DNA of 39,401 bases, from positions 1 to 39,401 of the IMG/VR virus record IMGVR_UViG_3300049793_000064; one strand, written 5' to 3'. Below the pieces are notes generated by a model. It was not told where the DNA came from and made no database searches. It saw only the letters and a list, made by a program, of their open reading frames with translations. Source of the DNA: a virus. Within the stretch, counting starts at the first letter, position 1. Each line of letters starts with the position of its first letter. Below are positions 5,605 through 12,292 of this stretch, piece after piece. Position numbers and translations under genes: made by a program.

Positions 5605-6255
5605 ATGGAAAATAAAATAGAACACTTCGAAGATCCGGAAAAGTTAAGGATATTAATGCAGGACTTTACAAGGCGGCTAAACACAGAGCCAGACCCGCGA
5701 GAATTTGATAAGACACCGGATGGCAAAGCTCAAACACTTCCGATTTCTTTTGTCGAAATGACTTTAGATGAATTGTTTTTAGGTCAGTGGGAATTATCAG
5801 ACGTTGAGACGAAACAGATTTTTAATGAGGTTGTTGGTACGGGAATTTTAACCGTATGGCATCCGGTCACACAAAGGCCGTTAAAGCGTGCCGGATTTGG
5901 GGCGGTGGTTATCACGCAAGATAAAGATGCGGCTGTTTCAGATTTCAACATGACTAAGAAAAAGAACGCCCTAGATTTAAGCTTTCCAAAACTTAAAGCT
6001 GAGATAACAAAGAACGCAGCCCAAACACTAGGTAAGATACTCGGAAGAGACATTAATAGGAAGTCAAAGGACGTATTTAAACCGGCATTAAAGCCACTTA
6101 CTGACAAGGGATTACTAGACGCTATTAAACGGGTAGAGTCTGGACAGATAGAAACAATCGCATTAGCGGAAGCAAATTTCTTATTGACAGATCAGCAAAA
6201 AGAAATGTTGAGCGGGGCCGTTCCAATATCAGCCAGAAAACAAATAGGATCATGA
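5605..6255 (+). CDS. Single-strand annealing protein, Rad52/Redbeta-like, 216 aa
   Basis: The C-terminal half carries a signature I associate with Rad52-like phage recombinases: AEITKNAAQTLGKILGRDINRK at about residues 132-153. A strand-rich core precedes it (GTGILTVWHPVTQRPLKRAGFGAVVI). The protein would coat single-stranded ends and pair them with homologous DNA. Its partner is encoded directly downstream: a YqaJ-type exonuclease, as in lambda Red and other phage annealing and exonuclease pairs. The start ATG is eight bases after the preceding stop. Motif recognition gives the family only, so the exact subfamily (Sak, Rad52/22 or other) is uncertain. Confidence 0.75.
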   Translation: MENKIEHFEDPEKLRILMQDFTRRLNTEPDPREFDKTPDGKAQTLPISFVEMTLDELFLGQWELSDVETKQIFNEVVGTGILTVWHPVTQRPLKRAGFGAVVITQDKDAAVSDFNMTKKKNALDLSFPKLKAEITKNAAQTLGKILGRDINRKSKDVFKPALKPLTDKGLLDAIKRVESGQIETIALAEANFLLTDQQKEMLSGAVPISARKQIGS

Positions 6256-6329
6256 TAAACGAAATGCGAATGTTTGTTTGTGAATGGATATTAGGATTGA
6301 TAGTATCACTTTGCCCCAACAATGCATAA
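6252..6329 (+). CDS. Mini-protein, 25 aa
   Basis: The ATG overlaps the stop of the annealing protein gene (ATGA), so ribosomes can pass directly. The product, MINEMRMFVCEWILGLIVSL and five more residues, is one hydrophobic amphipathic helix ending in CPNNA. Very small proteins of this shape are common in phage recombination and replication regions. The overlap is the main support. Confidence 0.45.
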   Translation: MINEMRMFVCEWILGLIVSLCPNNA

Positions 6330-6378
6330 GGTCATTTTTTAGTTATGCTTATACGCGATTATTTTAAATACAAATTGC

Positions 6379-7134
6379 ATGGACGAATTTGAAAAGGAGT
6401 TAGCTCAGGCCAGCGAACAAGGGTCGCAAATGTGGATTGACATACGGGCTGGGCGTTTTACATCTTCCGAAATGTGGAAGTTGATGGAATCAGGCACGCG
6501 AGAAATGAACGCAGCAGAACTTGCGGCTAGACCAAAGAAAGGAAAGGGTAGCGCGACTAAGTTTATAGAAGACCCTTCATGTTTGTCAAAGACTACGACC
6601 ACTTATATTTATTCAAAGGTTGCTGAAACTTTGACGGGCCACGCATCAGAGGAAATTAACAGCGCACCTACCCGTTGGGGTGATGAAATGGAACCTTTCG
6701 CGGCTGAGTATTTCAAAGAAAAAACAGGGTTAGATTTTGATATTATTTCTTTCGTGCCTTTCGGTGACCATGCCGGGGGTAGTCCTGACAGGGCAATAAA
6801 GGGTACAAAAGAAATACTTGAGTTGAAGTGTCCATATAATTCAGCTAACCAGGTTAATTATTTAATGCTTACCGATCAATGGGATTTAAAGCGCGAATAC
6901 CCTGAGTACTACTGGCAGTGCATGAGTAACATTTTATTTTATGATTCTCCACTTTGTCATTTTGCTACCTACGATCACAGGATGAAAAAAGATAAAGACA
7001 AAATGTTTTATCTTCCGATTAAGCCGATTGAGGAAGATTTGAATAGGATTATTTTAAAATTAGAAGCAGCCATAAAAGAGAAGCTTGCAATACTTAAAAT
7101 ATTACGAGAACAAAAAGCAACTTTAATTATTTAA
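6379..7134 (+). CDS. YqaJ/lambda-type exonuclease, 251 aa
   Basis: The active-site series of YqaJ/lambda exonucleases is visible in order. RFTSSEMWKL lies near the N-terminus, Glu105 in RWGDEMEPFAAEYF, Asp137 in GGSPDRAI, and Glu148-Leu-Lys150 in ILELKCP. A helix then follows with the conserved YYWQCMSNILF. The enzyme would degrade one strand from double-stranded ends and hand the 3' tail to the annealing protein encoded upstream. Length is normal for the family. The 49-bp gap to the mini-protein gene has no clear promoter. Confidence 0.88.
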   Translation: MDEFEKELAQASEQGSQMWIDIRAGRFTSSEMWKLMESGTREMNAAELAARPKKGKGSATKFIEDPSCLSKTTTTYIYSKVAETLTGHASEEINSAPTRWGDEMEPFAAEYFKEKTGLDFDIISFVPFGDHAGGSPDRAIKGTKEILELKCPYNSANQVNYLMLTDQWDLKREYPEYYWQCMSNILFYDSPLCHFATYDHRMKKDKDKMFYLPIKPIEEDLNRIILKLEAAIKEKLAILKILREQKATLII

Positions 7135-7136
7135 TA

Positions 7137-7304
7137 ATGGAAAAGCTATGCACTCAATGCGGACTACCGGGTAAGTTCGTAACAAAGAAAGCTAAAAAGT
7201 TTAGTAAGAAATTACAGGGTATGAAGATATACCAACGTATAAATAACAAGTGTAACAAGTGTGTTTATAAAAGGAAGAAAGAACTTGACTTAATTATTAA
7301 CTGA
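7137..7304 (+). CDS. Small zinc-ribbon protein, 55 aa
   Basis: The ATG lies two bases after the exonuclease stop, and the TGA overlaps the next ATG (TGATG). There are two Cys pairs, CTQC at residues 5-8 and CNKC at 39-42. The 30 residues between them are very rich in lysine, so one zinc ribbon with a basic surface is likely. Nucleic-acid binding is a reasonable inference. Confidence 0.6.
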   Translation: MEKLCTQCGLPGKFVTKKAKKFSKKLQGMKIYQRINNKCNKCVYKRKKELDLIIN

Positions 7305-7462
7305 TGGAGACAATAATATTTATTTTAGGAGTATTTATGCTTGTATGGCTTGCAATTTTATTTGCCTGTTTTGTTATAGGATTTATCATTTATATCATCC
7401 TTTATCTACTAGGTTATGGTTACGTTATACGTTACTTTAAAAATATTGACAATCATGGATAA
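7304..7462 (+). CDS. Small membrane protein, 52 aa
   Basis: The start overlaps the stop of the zinc-ribbon gene. Residues 4-41 are almost fully hydrophobic, enough for one long or two short membrane segments. They are followed by a polar tail, RYFKNIDNHG. The function is unknown. The coupling and reading direction fit the operon. Confidence 0.5.
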   Translation: METIIFILGVFMLVWLAILFACFVIGFIIYIILYLLGYGYVIRYFKNIDNHG

Positions 7463-7500
7463 CAACCTATTGCTTTTGGTCAGGCGTTTAAACGGTTAAA

Positions 7501-7689
7501 ATGATGAAAGAAATATTTAAAAAGATTATATCTTCATTCTTAAATTTACTTGCTATGGCACTATCTTGGCAGGGCATGAATGAGATTTATAAATTCGATG
7601 ATGCGGATTATGGTCAAGCAATCTATTTATTACTCATAGCTTTTTACACGATTTTCCTTAGCAAAAATGTAGACAAATGGGACATTTAA
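7501..7689 (+). CDS. Small membrane protein, 62 aa
   Basis: Two hydrophobic segments (about residues 8-25 and 38-54) flank a polar loop with FDDADYG. The N-terminus is basic (MMKEIFKKI). Codon 2 is also ATG, so the start is uncertain by one residue. The 3' end overlaps the next gene by 13 bases. I do not recognise a family. Confidence 0.55.
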   Translation: MMKEIFKKIISSFLNLLAMALSWQGMNEIYKFDDADYGQAIYLLLIAFYTIFLSKNVDKWDI

Positions 7690-7892
7690 CCGAGACCGAA
7701 TTAAAACCCTTCCAATTCATTACTAGGGTCGATCCTAGCGCACCTTTGATTAATAAAGGTACTTTGGCTTATTGCGTTAAAAGACTTAACAAGAAGCTTA
7801 AAATGAGGCCAGAGACGGAGCAAGAAATAATAGCATTCATTAAACTGAAAACTATTCGCGATGAGTTACGGAAGTTAAAAAATGAATTATGA
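7677..7892 (+). CDS. Hypothetical protein, 71 aa
   Basis: A soluble, basic helical protein whose C-terminal 25 residues (AFIKLKTIRDELRKLKNEL) form a likely amphipathic or coiled-coil helix. It overlaps the membrane protein gene upstream and the polymerase-like gene downstream (ATGA). The position suggests it is made together with the polymerase-like protein, but there is no motif to name a role. Confidence 0.55.
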   Translation: MGHLTETELKPFQFITRVDPSAPLINKGTLAYCVKRLNKKLKMRPETEQEIIAFIKLKTIRDELRKLKNEL

Positions 7893-8377
7893 TATATTCT
7901 ACTGCATACTCCATAGCACTTCAAACACTTGAATTATTACGCCCGCACTGCCATCGCATAGAAATAGCGGGGAGTATTAGGCGTAAAAAACAGGAGGTTA
8001 AAGACATTGAAATAGTTGCTATACCAAAGCCCTATGAAATCGGATTGTTTGAATCTGGATTAGCTAGTGTGGTTAATAAATGGGAGAAAGTAAAAGGAGA
8101 ACTCCCATGTAAGTACACACAGAGAGTTTTGCCATCTGGTATAAAGTTAGATTTGTTCTTTGCGGAGCCTGAAAATTGGGGATTGATATTAGCAATCAGA
8201 ACAGGCAGTGCTGAGTACTCGCATAAAGTTTTGGCTACTGGATGGGTTAAAGCTGGCTATCAATCACGTGATGGCTATTTATGGCATGGCCGGGATAAAT
8301 ATAATTGTCGTGAAGAAATAGACTTATTCAAACGAATAGGCATACCTTATATTGAGCCTGAATTTAGGAACGTGTAA
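7889..8377 (+). CDS. Minimal family X DNA polymerase / nucleotidyltransferase, 162 aa
   Basis: Recognisable pol beta/pol X palm motifs occur in the right order. GSIRRKKQEVKDIEIV (residues 28-43) has a catalytic Asp39-Ile-Glu41 pair. KLDLFF carries the third acid, Asp88. RTGSAEYSHKV (104-114) is the nucleotide-binding turn, and FKRIGIPYIEPEFR closes the thumb-like end. The usual N-terminal lyase and helix-hairpin-helix domains are absent, so it is little more than palm and thumb. The second acid is Glu where Asp is usual. It may fill short gaps or repair ends after recombination. A distinct nucleotidyltransferase role is possible. Confidence 0.8.
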   Translation: MIYSTAYSIALQTLELLRPHCHRIEIAGSIRRKKQEVKDIEIVAIPKPYEIGLFESGLASVVNKWEKVKGELPCKYTQRVLPSGIKLDLFFAEPENWGLILAIRTGSAEYSHKVLATGWVKAGYQSRDGYLWHGRDKYNCREEIDLFKRIGIPYIEPEFRNV

Positions 8378-8402
8378 TAAATGGATTGAATGTTTTTACG
8401 GA

Positions 8403-8437
8403 ATTGAAAAATAGTTTGTAGTTTTTTATTATATTTG
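8403..8437 (+). promoter_or_regulatory. Promoter upstream of pseudoknot leader A
   Basis: TATATTTG (8430-8437) is an exact TAnnTTTG element. A good TTTG at the usual distance is missing. ATTG at 8403 gives a 23-base spacer, and TTTG at 8415 is too close. The same motif occurs at nearly the same distance from the pseudoknot in leader B. Confidence 0.5.
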
Positions 8438-8439
8438 TC

Positions 8440-8535
8440 CTGTCGAAAGGATCGACAGCGTGAGGTCAAGCACGTAGAAAACTTTAAAATTATCCCCAAC
8501 GGGGGAGGCACTTGACCGCCAAACTCGTTGGGGAT
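8440..8535 (+). ncRNA. Leader RNA A: hairpin plus H-type pseudoknot
   Basis: A 5' hairpin pairs CTGTCGA (8440-8446) with TCGACAG (8452-8458) around AAGGA. Then GGTCAAG (8464-8470) pairs with CTTGACC (8511-8517), and ATCCCCAACG (8492-8501) pairs with CGTTGGGGAT (8526-8535). The two helices interleave, which makes a pseudoknot with linkers of 21, 9 and 8 nt. The last strand is followed by TTTATATTTT and the ATG at 8548. It could act as an attenuator (U-rich tail after a stable stem) or by blocking ribosome entry. Leader B has the same design. Confidence 0.65.
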
Positions 8536-8547
8536 TTTATATTTTAC

Positions 8548-8943
8548 ATGAGCAAGCCATATCTACACGCCCAATCGTCCGCTAAAAAGTTCGGTGGTAT
8601 ATGGGAAGATTACATCGAAATACACGAATTTTTAGACTCGTCAAAATCGGTGATTGCAGACAATAGACACAGGGCGCTAACGCATAATTCATGGTTTATA
8701 AGTGTTGTAATTCCACGTGTTTTTGGCGAAGTATTTAAACGTAAATCGGACGGACAAAACGTAAGCACGCGCGACATAGCTGAATTACACGTGCTAGAAG
8801 ACTATCGCAAAAGATTCATACCAAGTGCGCACGACTTCCTTTCAAAGATACCATTTGAGTCATGGATGCAAAATGGAGAAAAAGGCAGTCCTGAATCATA
8901 TAAAAATTTAATGCCAAATAAATCCAACAATCTAATCGACTAA
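8548..8943 (+). CDS. DUF6915-like phage protein, 131 aa
   Basis: The start is ATG at 8548 (MSKPYLHAQSSAKKFGGIWEDY). The in-frame extension back to 8512 codes only for pseudoknot RNA and is rejected. The features FGG-EDYIEIHEFLDSSK, DNRHRALTHNSW and STRDIAELHVLEDY are those of a family I recall as DUF6915, found in phages and bacteria. Its conserved His and Asp residues suggest a metal site. No activity is known to me. It is the first gene after pseudoknot leader A. Confidence 0.65.
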   Translation: MSKPYLHAQSSAKKFGGIWEDYIEIHEFLDSSKSVIADNRHRALTHNSWFISVVIPRVFGEVFKRKSDGQNVSTRDIAELHVLEDYRKRFIPSAHDFLSKIPFESWMQNGEKGSPESYKNLMPNKSNNLID

Positions 8944-8947
8944 AATT

Positions 8948-9400
8948 ATGTTTGAACAATTGAAACAAATGAACGAAGAGCTTGAAGCTTTAAAGAAAGC
9001 TCACCTAGAAAAATCAAAGTTAATGTTTACTGACGTTGCTAAGTCGGTATTTGATAAGCATCCTAAGCTTGAATCATTTGGATGGAATCAATATACACCT
9101 TATTTTAACGATGGTGATGAGTGTACGTTCTCGGCCAATATTGACTATGTAGATATTAATGGAGAGAATGAATACGATAGTAATGTTTTACAAAAAACTA
9201 TATATGTTCAAAATGCTAAAGGAGAATACATAGAAACCGTTAATGAATTATATAACCCAGAGCTAGCAGCAGCGCAGAATGACGTAAAAGAATTCTTAAG
9301 CAACATAGATGAATCTGTATTGCGTGATATGTTTGGCGATCATGTAGAAGTTACAGTAAGCAGAAATGGCACAGAGGTAGAGAAATACGAACACGATTAA
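8948..9400 (+). CDS. Conserved phage protein of unknown function, 150 aa
   Basis: The N-terminal 35 residues form a charged coiled-coil helix (FEQLKQMNEELEALKKAHLEK). They are followed by LESFGWNQYTPYFNDGDECTF, a pattern I know from uncharacterised phage proteins. The rest is acidic. It lies four bases after the gene at 8548 and probably shares its leader A transcript. There is no enzymatic motif. Confidence 0.6.
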   Translation: MFEQLKQMNEELEALKKAHLEKSKLMFTDVAKSVFDKHPKLESFGWNQYTPYFNDGDECTFSANIDYVDINGENEYDSNVLQKTIYVQNAKGEYIETVNELYNPELAAAQNDVKEFLSNIDESVLRDMFGDHVEVTVSRNGTEVEKYEHD

Positions 9401-9426
9401 AAAACGCAAAATATTTCCTTCATAGC

Positions 9427-9457
9427 TTTTTACTGAGCGGAAAGTTTTACATATTTG
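9427..9457 (+). promoter_or_regulatory. Promoter-like motif upstream of pseudoknot leader B
   Basis: TTTT (9427-9430) is followed after 19 bases by CATATTTG (9450-9457), one mismatch from TAnnTTTG. The first pseudoknot strand begins 27 bases later, compared with 26 in leader A. Confidence 0.4.
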
Positions 9458-9459
9458 TG

Positions 9460-9547
9460 TATCGATTGACAGATATTTTTGAAGGTGGAACTCCAAGATA
9501 TTTGATTAACCTAACAAGTGCCCCCAGTTCCACACTATGGGGCATTT
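9460..9547 (+). ncRNA. Leader RNA B: hairpin plus H-type pseudoknot
   Basis: A weak 5' hairpin (TATC 9460-9463 with GATA 9472-9475) comes first. GTGGAACT (9485-9492) then pairs with AGTTCCAC (9526-9533), and AAGTGCCCC (9516-9524) pairs with GGGGCATTT (9539-9547, one G-U). The helices interleave as in leader A, with linkers of 23, 1 and 5 nt. A U-rich stretch follows and the ATG is at 9555. The sequences of the strands differ completely from leader A while the pairing is kept, which supports a real fold. Confidence 0.6.
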
Positions 9548-9554
9548 TGTTTTT

Positions 9555-9806
9555 ATGGCCTACTTCTCAAATGGTTCTGAGGGCACTGTATTTGACGATC
9601 AGTGTGCTAAATGTAAATATGGTAAATCACCTTGTCCAATTGCATTTGTTCAAATGGACGCAAATTACGACCAACTTAAAGACACAACTGGAACAGCTAG
9701 AAAGATTCTAAGTCATTTAGTTTTAGATGATGGAACATGCCAGGTATATGAAATGGCAAAACTAGAATTCGGTATTGATCCAAATCAATTAGACCTATTT
9801 AACTAA
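9555..9806 (+). CDS. Conserved small cysteine-containing phage protein, 83 aa
   Basis: The start is ATG at 9555 (MAYFSNGSEGTVFDDQC). The upstream in-frame ATG at 9537 lies inside the last pseudoknot strand. The motif FDDQCAKCKYGKSPCPIAFVQMD has four cysteines spaced C-x2-C-x6-C plus a later Cys in DDGTCQVYE, typical of a small metal-binding phage protein family of unknown function. It is the first gene after pseudoknot leader B. The stop overlaps the next ATG (TAATG). Confidence 0.7.
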   Translation: MAYFSNGSEGTVFDDQCAKCKYGKSPCPIAFVQMDANYDQLKDTTGTARKILSHLVLDDGTCQVYEMAKLEFGIDPNQLDLFN

Positions 9807-10042
9807 TGGCTAGAGGCACAGAAATTGAAATTATACGCACTCAGGATGATTGCGGATTTCCACAGGCATTATTTTTGGATTATTATGATAGACTATGTAG
9901 CATTGAAATATCTACACTTGCGGATGCTAGGTGCATTTGGATTGGGGTAGGGTCACACAGGATGCACCTGAGTATGGAGGATATTCAAAAATTACTTCCA
10001 ATACTTGAAGAGTTTGCAGAAACTGGGCATATAACAACCTAG
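9806..10042 (+). CDS. Conserved small phage protein, 78 aa
   Basis: The features FLDYYDRLCSIEISTLADARCIWIGVGSHRMHLSMEDIQKLLPIL match the layout of a widespread small phage family. Strands carry the pattern CSIQ-SS-A---WLG, followed by RMHL and a C-terminal helix. The function is unknown. It is coupled to the upstream cysteine protein and lies five bases before the replisome organiser gene, so it may work in replication. Confidence 0.6.
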   Translation: MARGTEIEIIRTQDDCGFPQALFLDYYDRLCSIEISTLADARCIWIGVGSHRMHLSMEDIQKLLPILEEFAETGHITT

Positions 10043-10047
10043 CGAAT

Positions 10048-10764
10048 ATGCCTAATAGAGTACTCAGAGACTGGACGGCATCAGATAAAGTAGATCAACT
10101 TTCACAAGGTGGCGAAATATTGTTTACCAGATTGATAATGAAAGCTGATGACTACGGCCTTTACTATGGCAATCCGAAATTAATTAACTCTGCATTATTT
10201 CCACTCAAAGATTATGATAATTCACAGATTTTAAAGTGGATAAACGAGTGCTATAAGGCTGGGCTAATTCATAAATATTCAGTTGAAGGAAAAGAATATA
10301 TCCAAATTTTAGGGTTCGACCAAAGATTGAGATTGATGAAAAGCAAATTTCCTGATCCCTCAAAATCAAGCCAAATTAACATGCCGTCAAATGACGGTCA
10401 TTTGTCAGACTACCGACCGCTTGAAACGAAACGAAACGAAACAGAATCCGAAACAGAAACGAAACCATCGCTACGCGCTTTGTCTGGAATTTTTCTTTTG
10501 GAGGATGTTCAAAAGTCTTGGCAAGATTGGGAACAATACCGAAAAGAAAAAAAACAAAAGCTTACGCCCTCAACGGCAAAAAAACAAATGGATTTCTTGG
10601 GGGGCCGGGCCGGGCCGGAAGCTATCGCAATTATTAACCAATCAATTTTAAACGGGTGGACAGGATTATTTGAATTAAAAACAAACGGAAATGGAATCAA
10701 TGCAAAAAATACTAGATCAGCAGAACAAATCGAACCCGAACGCAAATATGCTGGTAAGCTTTGA
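10048..10764 (+). CDS. Replisome organiser / replication initiator, 238 aa
   Basis: The N-terminal domain (MPNRVLRDWTASDKVDQLS, FTRLIMKADDYGLYYGNPKLINSALFP) is the winged-helix type found in phage replisome organisers. A short polar linker follows at about residues 125-138 (ETKRNETESETETKP). Then comes a C-terminal helical region (WQDWEQYRKEKKQKLTPSTAKKQ) like those that contact helicase loaders. The DnaC-like loader gene overlaps its 3' end by 74 bases in another frame. The linker-coding DNA contains short GAAAC repeats that could be the origin, as in lambda gene O. Confidence 0.75.
   Translation: MPNRVLRDWTASDKVDQLSQGGEILFTRLIMKADDYGLYYGNPKLINSALFPLKDYDNSQILKWINECYKAGLIHKYSVEGKEYIQILGFDQRLRLMKSKFPDPSKSSQINMPSNDGHLSDYRPLETKRNETESETETKPSLRALSGIFLLEDVQKSWQDWEQYRKEKKQKLTPSTAKKQMDFLGGRAGPEAIAIINQSILNGWTGLFELKTNGNGINAKNTRSAEQIEPERKYAGKL
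10423..10465 (+). repeat. GAAAC repeats inside the initiator gene; possible origin
   Basis: Seven GAAAC copies occur, at 10423, 10428, 10433, 10438, 10450, 10456 and 10461. The first four are exact tandem 5-bp units. They encode the Thr/Glu/Arg-rich linker of the initiator. An initiator gene carrying its own binding sites is known from lambda O. The short unit length means simple codon use could also explain the array. Confidence 0.4.
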
Positions 10765-11482
10765 GCCGGAGCAATTCAACGATATTAATCTAGACGAGGC
10801 AGAAACAGTTGAGGCAATCCGTAAAGGCCGTGAAGATAAATACTACAGGCTTCAAAGAGAGGCATACAACGCAAAGCTTCGGCAGATTGAAACATACAAA
10901 ACGTTCACAGCCGAGGAAATTTTTAAGGCGTTCAACGACATAATGGAAATTGCAGACGAGGTACACGAAAAGAAAATAAAACAGCTTTGTTGCTACTTCG
11001 CCAATGACGATAGATTTAATGGCGATTTAGAGAAAGGCATTCTTTTGATGGGTAATATCGGGAACGGAAAAACGAGCCTAATGAAAATGTTTGCTGTAAA
11101 TCAAAACCACGGCTACCGAGTAGTAAGCATGCTGGATATATCATTTGATTATAAAATGGCCGGTGAGGAGGGCGTTAAATCATACGGCATAAACTACACA
11201 GCCGCGCCAAATATGTACGGAAAAAAGGATTATGGATACTGTTTCGACGATCTTGGAACCGAAGAAATACCGGCTAAACATTACGGAGAAACTAAAAACA
11301 TATTTGCAGAGATAATCCAGGTTAGGTACAATAATCGCGGTATGTGCCCATTTAATAGCACTCATGTAACAACAAATAAAACCGAAAAAGAACTATTGGA
11401 GTACTATGGTTCCCGCACTTATGACCGGATGAAAGAAATGTTTAACGTCTTTGTGTTTGAACACGGTAGCTTTAGAAGTTAG
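10691..11482 (+). CDS. DnaC-like helicase loader ATPase, 263 aa
   Basis: Walker A is GNIGNGKTS (residues 121-129), Walker B is YCFDDLG (183-189), and a sensor segment HVTTNKT follows (about 225-231). This is the DnaC/IstB-type AAA+ layout. A long charged N-terminal helical region (about residues 35-110) would contact the helicase. No replicative helicase gene is seen in the window, so it probably loads the host DnaB. The start is placed at 10691. Met4 at 10700 is an alternative, and both lie inside the end of the replisome organiser gene. Confidence 0.85.
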   Translation: MESMQKILDQQNKSNPNANMLVSFEPEQFNDINLDEAETVEAIRKGREDKYYRLQREAYNAKLRQIETYKTFTAEEIFKAFNDIMEIADEVHEKKIKQLCCYFANDDRFNGDLEKGILLMGNIGNGKTSLMKMFAVNQNHGYRVVSMLDISFDYKMAGEEGVKSYGINYTAAPNMYGKKDYGYCFDDLGTEEIPAKHYGETKNIFAEIIQVRYNNRGMCPFNSTHVTTNKTEKELLEYYGSRTYDRMKEMFNVFVFEHGSFRS

Positions 11483-11533
11483 AATGGCTTAAACAAAACG
11501 AATTATGACAATATTAGAACTATACGAGAAGCT

Positions 11534-11638
11534 ATGAGATCATCTATAATTATTAGAATTATGAAAGAAACGCCTAAGTCACTTCGTGATATGGTTAGAA
11601 AATATTGGGATGAATACCTTAGAAATAGTTTAAAATAA
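11534..11638 (+). CDS. Mini-protein, 34 aa
   Basis: This short basic helical peptide (MRSSIIIRIMKETPKSLRDM...) ends KYWDEYLRNSLK. It lies in the 190-bp gap after the helicase loader. A 10-codon frame before it (11505-11537) ends with an ATGA overlap on its start. Small size and no homology make it tentative. Confidence 0.35.
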   Translation: MRSSIIIRIMKETPKSLRDMVRKYWDEYLRNSLK

Positions 11639-11672
11639 ATCACCGAAATACTATTAATAAAAATAAAAATGT

Positions 11673-11960
11673 ATGTTGACTAAAGAAGACAAAGAACGAA
11701 TAGAGAAGGAAGAGTCAACAATTCTTGCCGAAATATGTGACATATTACACGACTGTAATGGCACAGCATCAGGGGCACAAGATGTTTTCGATTACTTAAA
11801 AGATAACAAAATATCATTCAGTCAAGGTAAAATAGAAGGATTCAATGAGGGGATAGAGGCGGCATTAGAAACATTATCAAGATCAGTTGAATTTGGTCAT
11901 ATAGAATTACCTTGGAGAATTATATTAGAAGAAATTGAAACCCTTAAAAAACCTATCTAA
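11673..11960 (+). CDS. Hypothetical protein, 95 aa
   Basis: A soluble acidic helical protein beginning MLTKEDKERIEKEEST. Residues 35-70 contain ASGAQDVFDYLKDNKISFSQGK, which could be a small helical domain. No known motif is present. It is the last gene before a structured spacer, with no overlap on either side. Confidence 0.55.
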   Translation: MLTKEDKERIEKEESTILAEICDILHDCNGTASGAQDVFDYLKDNKISFSQGKIEGFNEGIEAALETLSRSVEFGHIELPWRIILEEIETLKKPI

Positions 11961-11993
11961 GTAGTTCAAAGAAACGATAAGACCGAACCGGAA

Positions 11994-12079
11994 TTTAACT
12001 TTGAAAAGGCAATCTAAAAGGTTAAACAATTAGACTAGAGCATCTTTTTTACGATTAGGGTTGTAGGTTAAAGATGCTC
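11994..12079 (+). ncRNA. Structured spacer RNA with two hairpins
   Basis: The main element is a perfect 10-bp stem, GAGCATCTTT (12038-12047) with AAAGATGCTC (12070-12079), closing a 22-nt loop. Upstream, TTTAACTTT (11994-12002) can pair with AAA-AG-GTTAAA with a two-base bulge. An exact TAnnTTTG (TAACTTTG, 11996-12003) overlaps that hairpin, but no TTTG lies at the right distance upstream. The 173-bp gap before the next gene has no other open frame of note. The role is unknown; it may be a leader for the genes at 12134 and 12289. Confidence 0.4.
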
Positions 12080-12133
12080 GAAAATGTGTCCGGGATAACG
12101 GTTGCTTAGTGGGTTTTTGTTTAATTTAAAACT

Positions 12134-12292
12134 ATGATAGCAAACATTTTAATTCAATTTCTATTCGTTCGGCTTTCAAAGTTCGAAATAGATGGTAAAA
12201 CAAAATATTGCCTGACAGGCTTTACACTTCCGTTAACTGGTTGGTGGAGCGATTACATTCATTTAGGTAAGCTTAAATTTTGGTATTTATGA
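12134..12292 (+). CDS. Small protein, 52 aa
   Basis: The TGA overlaps the ATG of the next gene (ATGA), strong support for a real gene. The product starts MIANILIQFLFVRLSKFEID and continues with aromatic strand-like sequence (GWWSDYIHLGKLKFWYL). The hydrophobic start could be a membrane segment of borderline length. The function is unknown. Confidence 0.55.
   Translation: MIANILIQFLFVRLSKFEIDGKTKYCLTGFTLPLTGWWSDYIHLGKLKFWYL

Noticed and set aside
7455-7499. 14-codon frame beginning MDNNLLLLVRR between two membrane protein genes
   Set aside because: Too short to support; it overlaps the preceding stop but has no other sign of coding.
8512-8547. Upstream TTG start for the DUF6915-like gene
   Set aside because: The codons coincide with pseudoknot strands, while the ATG at 8548 matches the family N-terminus.
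9457-9711. 84-codon frame overlapping leader B and the gene at 9555
   Set aside because: It runs through the RNA structure in another frame, and the 9555 frame has a recognisable conserved cysteine pattern.
11505-11537. 10-codon frame whose stop overlaps the ATG at 11534
   Set aside because: Too short to call a gene; it could at most be a leader peptide for the 34-aa frame.
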